A DNA stretch of 64,000 nt from JABWBH01 sp964526695 (GTDB taxonomy: Bacteria; Planctomycetota; Phycisphaerae; UBA1845): assembly GCA_964526695.1 (NCBI GenBank), contig CAZGJA010000040.1, positions 9,091 to 73,090 on the forward strand. Direction: 5' to 3'. Positions 1 to 9,419 of the stretch are shown here, piece by piece. The notes under the pieces are model-generated. The model made no database searches. It worked only from the letters and a program-made list of their open reading frames with translations, and was not told the DNA's origin. The translations under genes were made by a program, and so were the position numbers. Each line of letters begins with the position of its first letter. Position 1 is the stretch's first letter.

Positions 1-24
1 CGCTTCCTTACGGGCGCGGCTCTG
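1..24. repeat. One arm of an intergenic inverted-repeat element
   Basis: The first bases of the window match, with a few changes, the right arm (CTCCCTCACGGTCGCGGCTC followed by TGA) of the inverted-repeat elements at 4122-4194 and 28366-28456. The other arm is either missing or lies outside the window. A second GCGGCTCTGA follows at 31-40. The site lies just downstream of the stop codon of the minus-strand gene that ends at 58. Confidence 0.5.
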
Positions 25-57
25 AATGGCGCGGCTCTGAAAGAACGCCCGGGCGCG

Positions 58-1566
58 CTACGGCGCCGAGAGCGTGTTGCGGAACCAGACGAGCGCGTCG
101 TTGGTCAGCCCGGAAAGCCCGCTGCGATCCAGCGTGATGACGAGGTCATTGACCCCATCCGCGTCCAGGTCCGTCACCAGCACGGAGTGCGTCACCGTCG
201 TTCCGGCGATCTGCGGCGGCGCCACGTTCGGGTCCGTGGTCGGCGGCACGTCCGCGTTCGTGTCGCTCGGCTGATCGTCGATGATGAGGTTCTCGCTCCA
301 CTGCTCATACACGGAATCGGCCACCTGGAAGAACGCGATCCCGCCCTCCGCCGCGGCGATCACCTCCGGCTGCCCGTCGAGATCGAGGTCGGCGACGGCC
401 AATCCCTGCGGCGTGCGCGAAACAAACTCCGCCAGCGTGTACACCTGCCACGGCACGTTCCGCGTCAGCGCCGGCGTCTGCGGGCCCTTGAACCACTGAA
501 TCACGCGCCCGCCGGTCGATCGCACGATCACATCGGAAACGCCGTCGCCGTCGAGATCGGCCACGTCAGCCACGTCCGCGGACGTGGCGACCTGCCCGAT
601 GGCATGAGAGCTCCACTCCGCGGCAAAGCCCTCCAGTCGCACGACGGGGTTGTTGAGCCAGCGCACGTTCATGCTGACGGCGTCCGGGCGCGTGGCGATC
701 ACGTCGGGGTCGCCGTCGCGGTCCACGTCGGTGAGCACGACGTCCTTGATGGCCGACGCCCGCGTCTCAAGCCCGGTGATCGCGGTGAACGGCGAGCGAT
801 ACCGCTCCCACTCGCCTCCGCGACGCGCGCGGCTCGGCGCCGGATTCGTGAACAACTCGACGCTGCCGGCGGAATCCTCTTCCGTGCCTTCCGTCTCCGG
901 CACGCCGTTCAGCGCCAGCACGAGATCGACGTCTCCGTCGCCGTCCAGGTCGCCCGCTTCGATGTCGGTGTATCCGCCCACTTCCGGGTCGCTTCCGTCT
1001 CCGTCGGCGACGCCCGGCAGATCGGTCTGTGTCAGCAGGATTTCCTGCCACTGGATCGGATCGGTGAGGTCGCCCAAGTCTTCCGGACCGAAGTACATGA
1101 TGACCGCGCCGTCGAAGGTGACCGTCGTCGCGTCATCCAGATTGCGGCTCTTGGCGAGCAGCGCAATGTCCATGCGCCCATCCTCGTCGAAGTCGGCCAC
1201 CTGAATGCCCGCCGTGGACGAGACGGGGATCGACCCGGCCAGAACCGTCGTTTCAAAGCTGATGTTGCCTTCGTCGTCCACGCGCTGCAGGTGGAACTGA
1301 AGCGGCTGCGACTGCGCCCACGCCGTCACGAGATCGAGTCGCCCGTCGCCGTCGAGATCCGCGGCTTCGACGAACTGCGGCCCGGCCGTGTCCTCAGTGC
1401 GCGGATCGACCTGAACGGCTTGGAAGTGGCTGAGCGTGCGCCCCGTGCTCAGGAAATCGTCCGAGGCGTCGCCGCTGAAGAAGTTCGAGAGGTCCCATCG
1501 GCAGCCCGCGATGAGCACGCCGACGATCAGCCCGGTAATCCCCATTCTCCACAATCGCAGCTTCAT
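58..1566 (-). CDS. FG-GAP/VCBS-repeat lipoprotein
   Basis: This is a 502-residue exported lipoprotein. Residues 1-22 form a lipoprotein signal peptide ending in the lipobox LIAGC, so Cys22 should be lipidated. The rest holds about seven FG-GAP/VCBS-type calcium-binding motifs, such as DLDGDGRLDLV, DLDGDGDVDLVL and DLDGDGVSDVIV, spaced 55-80 residues apart, which is the pattern of an integrin-alpha-like beta-propeller. The start is supported by CGGAGG eight bases upstream of the ATG. The gene is divergent from the phosphodiesterase gene that begins near 1778, with about 210 bp between them. Lipidation and the propeller fold follow from family knowledge. The ligand or function is unknown; surface binding is only a guess. 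Confidence 0.85.
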   Translation of the reverse strand: MKLRLWRMGITGLIVGVLIAGCRWDLSNFFSGDASDDFLSTGRTLSHFQAVQVDPRTEDTAGPQFVEAADLDGDGRLDLVTAWAQSQPLQFHLQRVDDEGNISFETTVLAGSIPVSSTAGIQVADFDEDGRMDIALLAKSRNLDDATTVTFDGAVIMYFGPEDLGDLTDPIQWQEILLTQTDLPGVADGDGSDPEVGGYTDIEAGDLDGDGDVDLVLALNGVPETEGTEEDSAGSVELFTNPAPSRARRGGEWERYRSPFTAITGLETRASAIKDVVLTDVDRDGDPDVIATRPDAVSMNVRWLNNPVVRLEGFAAEWSSHAIGQVATSADVADVADLDGDGVSDVIVRSTGGRVIQWFKGPQTPALTRNVPWQVYTLAEFVSRTPQGLAVADLDLDGQPEVIAAAEGGIAFFQVADSVYEQWSENLIIDDQPSDTNADVPPTTDPNVAPPQIAGTTVTHSVLVTDLDADGVNDLVITLDRSGLSGLTNDALVWFRNTLSAP

Positions 1567-1777
1567 CGACTCAACCTCCGATAAGGCGGGCTCGCGCGCC
1601 CTTCATGCACTTCGCACCCTGCGTTATCGGTTGGGGTCCGGGAAGGCTTTGGCGGGCGGGCGGCGGAAACCGCGCAACGGCCGGACGGGCGTCCGATAGT
1701 TCGCCTTTGCCCCGTCGAGGGGTTTTCGCAACAATCCTCCGCAAGCGGCACGCCCGGTGGGCAGCCGATGCACAGGT

Positions 1778-3757
1778 ATGAACATCGGTTCGCAATCCAA
1801 TGGAAGCGTGGCACTCCTCGACGCCCCCGTCGAGGTGCAACACACGACGGCGCGCCCCAAGACCGCCGGTGTAGGCGGCGCGGTGGCGTTCGGCGCTTTC
1901 ATCGGGCTGACCGCGGGGCTGCTGGTGGCGTACCGCGTCGCGTCGGACAACCGGCTTACCGGCGCGGACTGGCGCGCCCAGACGTGGGTGGTGGCCGGGG
2001 CGTATCTGTTGGGCGCGACGTTGGTATCCGCAGGCGCAGCGGTGATCGGATCATGGCTGGCGCGCGAACGGAACGGTGCAAGACAAGCCGGCGCGAAGCC
2101 CGGGCGAGCGGCCGTGATGGTGCTGGCGTGCTTCGCCGCGCTGGCGACCTACGGCGCATCGGGCTGGGCACTGGACAAGCTCGGCGCTCCGGGATCTGCG
2201 GTGCACGTCCTGCGATTCCTCCCCGCGCTGGCCGTTCTCGTGGGTGTCAACGTGATGGCACGCATGCTTGGCCCGCTCCTCGCTTTCGTGGCTCGCGTAA
2301 GAGTGCTCGGGCCATGCTCCGCGTGCCTCGTGCTTGCGTACATCGTCGCGTCGTCCGCGGCCGCCGGCGCGTGGTCGCGCAAGGTCGCGGAGGGCGAAAC
2401 GCGCTTCGCGGAGACGACGCGGGCGCAGACGGCGACGAAGGACAAGCGCGTGCTGCTGATCGGCCTGGACGGCGCCTGCTGGGCGTATGTCGAAGCCATG
2501 ATGCAGCGCGGCGAGCTGCCGGCGCTGAGCCGCCTGGCCGCCGAAGGCGTCGCCGGTCCCCTGAAGTCATTCCAGCCCACGCAGTCGCCGCTCATCTGGA
2601 CGAGCATGGCCACCGGCGTGCCGCCCCACGTACACGGCGTCGAGAGTTTCACGGCCTACCGCCTGCCCGGCGTGAGCGATCCGATTCTCCAGCTCGCGCC
2701 CGGCACGGGCTTTCACAAGCTGCTGGACGCGGGCGAGGCGATGGGCCTCGTGCATCGCCAGCCGGTCACCGCGCGCTGCTGCCGCAAGCCGCGCGTCTGG
2801 GACATCCTCTCCGCCACCGGCGTGCCGTGCGCCGTGCTGGGCTGGTGGGCGACGTGGCCCGCGCGCGACCTCAACGGCGTGATGGTCACCGACACGTTCT
2901 TCTATGAGCGCCACGCGGCGCGCCTCGGCGAGTCGGGCGCGGAGGGCGCCACGGGCACGGTCAGCCCCGCCCCGCTGCTGAAAGACCTCGCGGCCCTTCG
3001 CGTGAACACGTCGGACCTGACGAACGAGGACGTGCGGCGATTCATGGACGTTTCCGACAAGCAGCTCCGCGCGATGCACGCAGGGCGCTACGACTCCGAC
3101 CTGATCGAGAGCGAGTTTCTCTTCCTGCTGGCGATGGACCGGACGTATCGCAACGTGGCCGTTCACCTCATGAAGAGCGCGGAGGAGCTGCGGTTCGTCA
3201 CCGTGTACCTTCGCGGCATCGACATCCTCTGCCATGCCGCGCTGCGCCATGGGACGCCGCTCGATCGACCGCCCGGCAACGGCCCTTATTCCGACGCCGT
3301 GCGGCGGTATTACCTGTACTCCGACTCGCTGGTGCAGGAATTGCTTGACGCGGCGGGCGAAGACACGACGGTCATCCTCGTCTCCGACCACGGCTTCGAG
3401 CGGCAGGGCGACGGCACGTTCGGGCACGACGAAGCCCCCGACGGCGTGATGTTCGCGCGCGGCGAGCCGTTCCGCGTGGGCGAACGCATCACCGGGGCGA
3501 CCGTTTATGACGTGATGCCGACGCTGCTGCACCTGTACGGGCTTGCCACGCCGGAGGACGGCAAGGGTCGCGCCCTGACGCACCTGATGCGCGAGACTGA
3601 AACATTGCAGCAGGCGCCGCGCCGCGTCGCCACCTACGGCTACCACCTCTCCCCCATCGTCGGAGGCGCCGCCTCGCCCGGCGATCAGGAGGCCGTCAAA
3701 CGCCTGCGGGCGCTGGGCTACCTCGACAAGGAAGGCCAGGAAGGCGACGACGAGTAG
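1778..3757 (+). CDS. Membrane-anchored alkaline-phosphatase-superfamily phosphodiesterase
   Basis: This 659-residue protein belongs to the type I phosphodiesterase/nucleotide pyrophosphatase branch of the alkaline phosphatase superfamily. About five hydrophobic segments fill residues 25-205 and anchor it in the membrane. The catalytic domain follows: a metal-binding Asp231 in LIGLDGACW, the likely nucleophile Thr275 in IWTSMATG, and Asp537-His538 in LVSDHGFE. The domain also has HDEAPDGVMFARG, a common C-terminal feature of this family. The family hydrolyses phosphodiesters or transfers phospho-groups on lipids or glycans; the substrate here cannot be read from sequence. A GTG at 1757 is an alternative start seven codons upstream, and neither start has a strong Shine-Dalgarno site. 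The next gene on the same strand, a membrane glycosyltransferase, is 580 bp away, so any shared cell-envelope role is conjecture. Confidence 0.8.
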   Translation: MNIGSQSNGSVALLDAPVEVQHTTARPKTAGVGGAVAFGAFIGLTAGLLVAYRVASDNRLTGADWRAQTWVVAGAYLLGATLVSAGAAVIGSWLARERNGARQAGAKPGRAAVMVLACFAALATYGASGWALDKLGAPGSAVHVLRFLPALAVLVGVNVMARMLGPLLAFVARVRVLGPCSACLVLAYIVASSAAAGAWSRKVAEGETRFAETTRAQTATKDKRVLLIGLDGACWAYVEAMMQRGELPALSRLAAEGVAGPLKSFQPTQSPLIWTSMATGVPPHVHGVESFTAYRLPGVSDPILQLAPGTGFHKLLDAGEAMGLVHRQPVTARCCRKPRVWDILSATGVPCAVLGWWATWPARDLNGVMVTDTFFYERHAARLGESGAEGATGTVSPAPLLKDLAALRVNTSDLTNEDVRRFMDVSDKQLRAMHAGRYDSDLIESEFLFLLAMDRTYRNVAVHLMKSAEELRFVTVYLRGIDILCHAALRHGTPLDRPPGNGPYSDAVRRYYLYSDSLVQELLDAAGEDTTVILVSDHGFERQGDGTFGHDEAPDGVMFARGEPFRVGERITGATVYDVMPTLLHLYGLATPEDGKGRALTHLMRETETLQQAPRRVATYGYHLSPIVGGAASPGDQEAVKRLRALGYLDKEGQEGDDE

Positions 3758-4121
3758 CGAGACTGGGGCGGTCGAACCGGCGTGGCGCGAATTGCCTTCG
3801 ACATCGCGCAGGATCGCGTCGGCCGCAGCGTCGAGTGCAATCAGGTCGGCTTACGCATGGCGCAGGATCAGGTCGGCTTCAGCCGACCGGCGCTTGCCAC
3901 CCGGCTTCAGCGGGTGGTTCCAGGCCACGCAAGTCCGAATCAGCCGGCTTCAGCCGGTCTTGCGATCCGGGATTCCGCACGCTGACGACGAATGATCGGC
4001 ATGCACCCACCGCCACGGCGCGGCAAAAGCTGCAGCGTTTCCTGAGTCTCCTTGCCTGGCCGCCCTCTTCCGCGCGATGTGCCTTGGTGCAGAACCTCAC
4101 AAGTGTCGCGTCGCAAGCACG
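3758..4121. other. Intergenic region with short imperfect repeats, no gene seen
   Basis: No reading frame here has coding character. It holds imperfect copies of CAGGATC(G/A)(C/G)GTCGGC near 3808 and 3863. From about 3877 to 3960 there are short palindromes built on TTCAGCCGACCGGC and CAGCCGGCTTCAGCCGG. Confidence 0.5.
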
Positions 4122-4194
4122 TCAGAGCCTCGCCCGTAGGGAAGCGGTTTCGCCGCACGCAGGACCGTCCGCTCCCTCACGGTCGCGGCTCTGA
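4122..4194. repeat. Inverted-repeat element (CTCACGGTCGCGGCTCTGA family)
   Basis: The left arm begins TCAGAGCCTCGCCCGTAGGG and the right arm is CTCCCTCACGGTCGCGGCTC plus TGA. The arms are imperfect inverted repeats of about 25 bp around a short spacer. The same arms flank the element at 28366-28456. This copy lies about 140 bp upstream of a gene start, so it is not only a transcript-end signal. Confidence 0.65.
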
Positions 4195-4337
4195 CAAGAT
4201 GCGATGCTCACGAGACATTACACGAGCGCAAGAGCTGCCCCTTTCAGGCCGAATCAACTGATGACCCGGGTGCGCCGATACCTTATCGGGCGGGTCGAAG
4301 CCCCTGCGGACCTGCCCCGGAAACGCGAAAGAGCCGC

Positions 4338-6152
4338 ATGAACCCAAAGCCTGACATTCTCGCTGCCGCATGTTCAGCCGCAGGCGACGGCTCGCCGAAC
4401 CCCATCGCTTGGTCCTCGAAGCAAGGGGCAGCGGTTGCACGATCGGCGCGATGGCGTGAGCTGGCTTGGCTCCTTCCGGTTCTCCTCCTCGCCGGTTACC
4501 TCCGGCTGGACGGCATTCAGCAGACGAGCGTGCGTTACTGTGACGGAAGCTGGTACGCCGCGGACGCCCGAGTGTGGCATCGCTGCGCCCGCGTCGCGCT
4601 GGATCCGGTCACCTGGGGCGGGCTGCTCACCGCTGACAAGGCGCTGCTGCGCCATCAGGTCGCCGTGCACGGACTGGACTTCTCCGAGCGCTACTACAAA
4701 CCGTCGCAGGGATACACGTTCCTCGTCGCCGCCATGATGTTCCTCGTGGGCGACACCCCGGCCGCGGCGCCGACGACCAATGCGTGGATGAGCACGCTGG
4801 CCGTGGTCGTGGCGTATCTGCTGGCGCGGCGGTTCTTTGATCGCGGAGTCGCATGGGTGGCCGCGCTGCTGCTGGCGATCTGCCCGTACGACGTGGTGTA
4901 CGCTCGCGCCGACCTGGCGGACGCCGCGGCAACGTTTTTCCTGCTCGCCGGCACGTGCGCCTGGGTCTGGCAGCTTCCCGCGCCGGCGCCTTCGCGGCTG
5001 CGGCTGATCTTCACGGGCACGCTCTTCGGCTACGCGCTGACGTGTCATTATCGCAGCCTCCACCTGCCGCTCCTGCTGGGTGCACTGGATATCCTGCGAT
5101 GCCTCAAGCACGGGGAGTCTGAGACGCCGCCACCGCTCGCACGCCTTCGGGCGCTCGCCCGACGATGGGTGTGGATCGGCGCCGGACTGCTCATTCCCGC
5201 GCTGTGCATCGAAGCGGTCTTCCAAGCCGGTGCGCTCGCCGCGCGCATCGCCGACGGCTGGAGTCCCCTCCAATCCTACGTCATCACCGGCATCATCTGC
5301 GTCCGGAGCCACATCGGGCAGGAGACCGCGGGCCTGTTTTTCCCGTGGGCCTCTGCCACCTTCGCTGGGTACTTCCGGTTCTGGCTGGGGCTGCCCCTGC
5401 TGCTGCTGGCCCTGCTCGGCTCGGGCGCGACCCTGCGACGGAGAATGGAAACGTGGATCGTCTGGATCGCACCCGTTGCCACGCTGTTCCTGCTGATGTT
5501 TCAGCGAGCGCATGTGGCGCGGGCGATGTCGTGCACCGTTCCGTTCGTTTGCCTGGCCGCCGCGCTGGGCGCATGGACGCTGGCGCGGTGGTTGGCGCGC
5601 GACCGGCAGCGCGCGAGCGCTTGCCTGTTGGCGGTTCTGCTGGTCGCCTCGGCCCTCCATGGCGCGCAACATGCTTACCGCCTGTCGCAGCACCGGGGCG
5701 ACATGCAGCGGGCCTGTGAACGGATCGCAAGGCTCGACGGCCTGACGGTCGTCCCCAACGAGATGATCTATCGCATCCACACCGAGACGCGGGGCATGCG
5801 CCCGCTGGGGGGCGAGTTGCTTCCCCGTGAGAGCGCCGATACCTCCCTCGCCTGGCTGGAAGCGCGCGGCGTGCGCTACTTCGTCACCGATCCGCAGTGC
5901 TGGCATCACGCGCCTTTGACCGACGAGTTCCGCTTCTGGGAAGGGATCGAGAAGCACCTGCGGCAGCACGCCGTCCTCATCGCCGAGTACCCGCACCTGG
6001 CGGATTACCGGTGGGAGTTCCTCGCGGAGGCGGGCAAGACGGCCAACTACGGCAAGATGGTCCGCAACGACGGCGGACCGATCCGCATCTACGACCTCGC
6101 GCCGCTGTACGCCTCGCGCCTCAGCGCGCAAACCGCCGCTTCCACTCCGTAA
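4338..6152 (+). CDS. GT-39-like integral membrane glycosyltransferase
   Basis: This 604-residue polytopic membrane protein has roughly nine to eleven hydrophobic helices between residues 40 and 460, followed by a soluble tail of about 140 residues. The first helix is followed by a loop with YCDGSWYAADARVWH, in the place where GT-C/GT-39 enzymes (ArnT, PMT, DUF2723 relatives) keep their catalytic acid, and by a GYTFLVAAMMFLVG segment typical of the second helix. Such enzymes transfer a sugar from a polyprenyl-phosphate donor to lipids or proteins on the outer face of the inner membrane. The donor and acceptor are unknown. The 3' end overlaps the convergent mutS by 32 bp. The family call rests on architecture, not on a decisive motif. 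Confidence 0.7.
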   Translation: MNPKPDILAAACSAAGDGSPNPIAWSSKQGAAVARSARWRELAWLLPVLLLAGYLRLDGIQQTSVRYCDGSWYAADARVWHRCARVALDPVTWGGLLTADKALLRHQVAVHGLDFSERYYKPSQGYTFLVAAMMFLVGDTPAAAPTTNAWMSTLAVVVAYLLARRFFDRGVAWVAALLLAICPYDVVYARADLADAAATFFLLAGTCAWVWQLPAPAPSRLRLIFTGTLFGYALTCHYRSLHLPLLLGALDILRCLKHGESETPPPLARLRALARRWVWIGAGLLIPALCIEAVFQAGALAARIADGWSPLQSYVITGIICVRSHIGQETAGLFFPWASATFAGYFRFWLGLPLLLLALLGSGATLRRRMETWIVWIAPVATLFLLMFQRAHVARAMSCTVPFVCLAAALGAWTLARWLARDRQRASACLLAVLLVASALHGAQHAYRLSQHRGDMQRACERIARLDGLTVVPNEMIYRIHTETRGMRPLGGELLPRESADTSLAWLEARGVRYFVTDPQCWHHAPLTDEFRFWEGIEKHLRQHAVLIAEYPHLADYRWEFLAEAGKTANYGKMVRNDGGPIRIYDLAPLYASRLSAQTAASTP

Positions 6153-8988
6153 GCCGCTGCAACGCCTCCATCGGCGTGAGGCGGTCCGGGTCCAGCTCGC
6201 GCAGCGCCGTCAGCAACTCGTCACCCGGATCGCTGAAGAGCGCAAGCTGGCCGTCGTCGCGCGACTTCTTCGCGGCGCGATGAGGATGCGTGCCCTTGCG
6301 CTCGAAGCCCAACTGAAGCTCCTCCAGAATCTCGATGCTGCGGCGGATGACCGCGGCCGGAATGCCTGCCAGACGCGCGACGTGGACACCGTAGCTCTTG
6401 TCCGCGCCGCCTTCGACAATGCGGTGAAGGAAGACGATGGAGGGATGATCGACCGTGGGTGCGGCACCGGCTGACAGCGGCTCGGAGAGCCGCTGGACCC
6501 GTGGCAGCTCGGAGAGCTGCCCCACCGGTGGCAGCTCACAGAGCTGCCCCACCTCGCGCACGGCCACGTTGTAGTTCTTCACGCCCTTGAGAAGCTCCGC
6601 CAGCTCGGTCAGCTCGTGATAGTGCGTGGCCACCAGCGTGCGGCATTTCGTCTCGCTCGCCAGATGCTCCGTGATCGCCCAGGCCAGCGACAGCCCGTCG
6701 AACGTGCTCGTGCCGCGCCCCAGCTCGTCCAGAATCACCAGCGAATCCCGCGTCGCGTTGCGCAGGATGTTCGCCGCTTCCGTCATCTCGACCATGAATG
6801 TCGATTGCCCTCGCATGATCTCGTCCGACGCGCCCACCCGCGCGAACACGCGGTCCACCGGCGAAAACGTCATCGACGACGCCGGCACGAACGATCCCGT
6901 CTGCGCCATCAGCGTCAGCAGCGCCACCTGCCGGATGTACGTGCTCTTGCCGGCCATGTTCGGACCCGTGATGACGAAGACCCGCGCCTCGGGGCCCGTC
7001 ATCACCGTGTCGTTGGCGACGAACTCCTCCGCCAGCAGCGCGTCGAGCACCGGATGCCGCCCGTCGCGGATCTCCAGTTGCACGCCGTCCGTCATGCGCG
7101 GCCGCACGTAACGCCGGTCCACCGCCAGCTCCGCCAGCCCCGCCGCGACATCCAGCCGACCCAGCGCGTCCGACAGCCGCAGCAGCGCCGTCGCCCGCGC
7201 GGCCGTCTGCTTCCGCACCTCCTCGAAAAGCTGGGCCTCCAGGTCATGCGCCCGCTGCTCCGCGGTGAGCACTTCGTCCTCGAACTTCTTCAACTCCTCC
7301 GTGACGTAGCGCTCGGCGTTCTTCACCGTCTGGCGGCGGATGTAATGCGGCGGCACGCGGTCGCGGTTGGGGTTCGTGATTTCGATGTAGTAGCCGAAAA
7401 CGTGGTTGTAGCTGACCTTGAGCTTCTCGATGCCCGTCTCCTCGGCCTGGCGGCGCTGATACTCCGCCAGCCACGTCTGCCCGTCGCGGCTGATGGCGTA
7501 GAGCCGGTCCAGCTCGGCGTGGTAGCCGTCGGCGATGATGCCGCCTTCGCGCGTCGAGAGCGGAGCGTCGTCGCGGATCGCCCGCCGCAGGAGCAACGCC
7601 AGCTCCTCGAAGCCCGACAGGTCGCGCCGCGCGTCCTCCAGAAACGCGGGCAGAAGCTCGCCCAGCGCCGCCGTGATCGTCGGCAGCGCGTTAAGCGTCC
7701 GCCCCAGCGCCTTCACGTCGCGCGGCGTCGCCCTCGCCAGCGCCACGCGCGACGCGATGCGCTCCACGTCCGCGGCCGCACGCAGCACCTCGCGCAGTCG
7801 CTGCCGCGCGCCGTGCTCCGCCACAAGATGCGCCACAGCGTCCTGTCTCACGATGATGGCCTGCTCGTCGCGCAGCGGAGACGCCAGCCACCGCCGCAGC
7901 GTCCGCCCGCCCATCGCGTGAACTGTCCGGTCCACCGCGTGCAGCAGGCTCCCCTCGCGCGCCGCTCCGCGCAGCGTCTGCGTGATCTCCAGCGAGCGCC
8001 ACGTGCTCTGGTCGATCTGCACGTACTCCCGCCCCACCCGCCGCGTCAGCGTGGACAGATGCTCCACCTGGCAGCGCTGCGTCTCGCGCAGATAGCGCAC
8101 GATCGCCCCGGCCGCGCACAGCGACGCGTCCATCTCCGCAAAGCCGAACCCCGAAAGCGTGGCCACGCTGAAATGCTCGAGCAGCGTCCGCTCCGCATGG
8201 TGCAGCGCGAACTCGTGCGCCGCGCGCCGCGTCAGCGTGGCGGGAAAAAGCTGCCGCAGTTGCTCGACGATCTCGACGGCCGGGTTGCCCGGCGCGTCTT
8301 CGACGAGAATCTCGGCGGGCTGAAGCCGCGACAGCTCGTCCACCAGCGCCTCGCGCGCCACCTCCAGCACCTCAAACCGCCCGCCCACCAGCTCCACAAC
8401 CGCCACGCCGACCTCACCGGTCCGCAGGCACAAAGCCGCCAGCACGTTGCTCTCGCGATCCTTCAGCAACCGATCATCCGTCAGCGTGCCGGCCGTGACG
8501 ATGCGCGAAACGTCGCGCTTGATCAGCCCCTTGGCGAAGCGCGGATCCTCGAGCTGCTCCGAGATCGCGACCTTGTATCCCGCCTTCACGAGCCGCGCGA
8601 GATAGCTGTCCAGCGCGTGATGGGGGATGCCGGCCATCGGCACCGGGTTCTCGCCTTTGTCGCGGCTGGTCAGGGCAATGCCCAGCACGCGGGCGCACAG
8701 CACGGCGTCCTCGAAGAACGTCTCGTAAAAGTCGCCCATCCGGAACAGGAGAATCGCGTCCCCCACGGCGCGCTTCTGCTCGACATACTGCCGCATCGCC
8801 GGCGTCAGGCTGCCGGCCGCGGCGTCCGCCGCGCGACGAACCTTGGGCTGTGGGACCGCAGGCGCCGTAGCCTCCGACGCGGGAGTCGCAGCCTCAGTGG
8901 CGGGAGCCACAACCTCCGCTGCGGGAGTCGCGGCATTCGCCGCGGCGCCAAGCTCGACCGGGATCTTCTGCACCGGGGTAGTCGCCAT
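6121..8988 (-). CDS. mutS: DNA mismatch repair protein MutS
   Basis: The product is a 955-residue MutS1 that recognises mismatches and starts methyl-independent repair. The mismatch-wedge motif GDFYETF appears near residue 80, the lever/clamp domains follow, and the C-terminal ATPase has Walker A GPNMAGKSTYIRQ and Walker B LVILDELGRGTSTFDG. The start at 8988 (MATTPVQ) is preferred over an upstream frame extension to 9114 because a G-rich site precedes it. Residues 1-58 are an Ala/Pro/Thr-rich extension absent from ordinary MutS and built from degenerate 18-bp DNA repeats. A second oddity is an in-frame insertion of about 37 residues between VAVREV and IVFLHRI in the ATPase domain, encoded by three palindromic 27-bp units (6476-6548). 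Ordinary MutS has only a few residues there. No mutL is nearby. Confidence 0.97.
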   Translation of the reverse strand: MATTPVQKIPVELGAAANAATPAAEVVAPATEAATPASEATAPAVPQPKVRRAADAAAGSLTPAMRQYVEQKRAVGDAILLFRMGDFYETFFEDAVLCARVLGIALTSRDKGENPVPMAGIPHHALDSYLARLVKAGYKVAISEQLEDPRFAKGLIKRDVSRIVTAGTLTDDRLLKDRESNVLAALCLRTGEVGVAVVELVGGRFEVLEVAREALVDELSRLQPAEILVEDAPGNPAVEIVEQLRQLFPATLTRRAAHEFALHHAERTLLEHFSVATLSGFGFAEMDASLCAAGAIVRYLRETQRCQVEHLSTLTRRVGREYVQIDQSTWRSLEITQTLRGAAREGSLLHAVDRTVHAMGGRTLRRWLASPLRDEQAIIVRQDAVAHLVAEHGARQRLREVLRAAADVERIASRVALARATPRDVKALGRTLNALPTITAALGELLPAFLEDARRDLSGFEELALLLRRAIRDDAPLSTREGGIIADGYHAELDRLYAISRDGQTWLAEYQRRQAEETGIEKLKVSYNHVFGYYIEITNPNRDRVPPHYIRRQTVKNAERYVTEELKKFEDEVLTAEQRAHDLEAQLFEEVRKQTAARATALLRLSDALGRLDVAAGLAELAVDRRYVRPRMTDGVQLEIRDGRHPVLDALLAEEFVANDTVMTGPEARVFVITGPNMAGKSTYIRQVALLTLMAQTGSFVPASSMTFSPVDRVFARVGASDEIMRGQSTFMVEMTEAANILRNATRDSLVILDELGRGTSTFDGLSLAWAITEHLASETKCRTLVATHYHELTELAELLKGVKNYNVAVREVGQLCELPPVGQLSELPRVQRLSEPLSAGAAPTVDHPSIVFLHRIVEGGADKSYGVHVARLAGIPAAVIRRSIEILEELQLGFERKGTHPHRAAKKSRDDGQLALFSDPGDELLTALRELDPDRLTPMEALQRLTEWKRRFAR
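6476..6548. repeat. Three tandem 27-bp palindromic units inside mutS
   Basis: Three palindromes begin exactly 27 bp apart, at 6476, 6503 and 6530: AGCGGCTCGGAGAGCCGCT, GGCAGCTCGGAGAGCTGCC and GGCAGCTCACAGAGCTGCC. Because 27 is a multiple of three they keep the frame and encode VGQLCELPP, VGQLSELPR and VQRLSEPLS. A related palindrome, GGCAGGTCTCCGACCTGCC, lies in non-coding DNA at 48211-48229. Confidence 0.85.
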
Positions 8989-9419
8989 GCCGGTGAATCT
9001 ACCCCCCACGGCAGGGACGGCAAACAGACCGAGCGGGCTGTGCACATGTGGAGGGTATAGAAGTCCGTGGTGAAAAGGACTTTTGCTTGGGGGACCGGCT
9101 TTCCAGCCGGTCATTTGCCGGGAATCACGATGCGGTCGGGGGGTGAAAAGCCCGACCCGCAGACTTCCACCCCGGGCTTATAGGGGTCATTCGCCCTGCG
9201 CACCGCGTAGGGCGGCCTATGCCCGCCGAATCCCATCACACGTCCGCCACGGCGGGCGTAGCCCTCCCTACGAAAGCCCCAGGCCCGCCGCCCGGCGGCG
9301 CTGCTTCCCCGGACACGTGCCCGCGGGTACAATGCCCCTCGTTCGATCCCAGGCAGCGCCGAGGGCGCGCGTGTGTCCGCCGATCGGCTGCACAGCCCAC
9401 GAGTCATGGAGGTTCAACC
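8989..9419. other. mutS upstream region with palindromic repeats, no gene seen
   Basis: This spacer separates divergently transcribed mutS and the lipoprotein gene at 9420, so promoters for both must lie here, although none is clear by eye. It contains the half copy of the GTGAAA-ended element at 9070-9115 and a weaker repeat around GGGGGGTGAAAAGCCCGACC (9136-9155). Confidence 0.5.
9070..9115. repeat. Half copy of the GTGAAA...TTTCAC miniature element
   Basis: Read on the minus strand, this segment carries GACCGGCTGGAAAGCCGGTC, then CCCCCAAG, then an AAAAGTCCTTTTCAC end. It matches the right half of the element at 49743-49846. No left half is visible. Confidence 0.6.

Noticed and set aside
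4374..6131. Long minus-strand frame opposite the GT-39-like gene
   Set aside because: It is the mirror frame of a membrane protein and lacks any motif. High-GC genes often leave such open frames on the other strand.
6616..9060. 814-residue plus-strand frame opposite mutS
   Set aside because: It is rich in Arg, His and Gln with no domain, and mutS motifs on the other strand are unmistakable.
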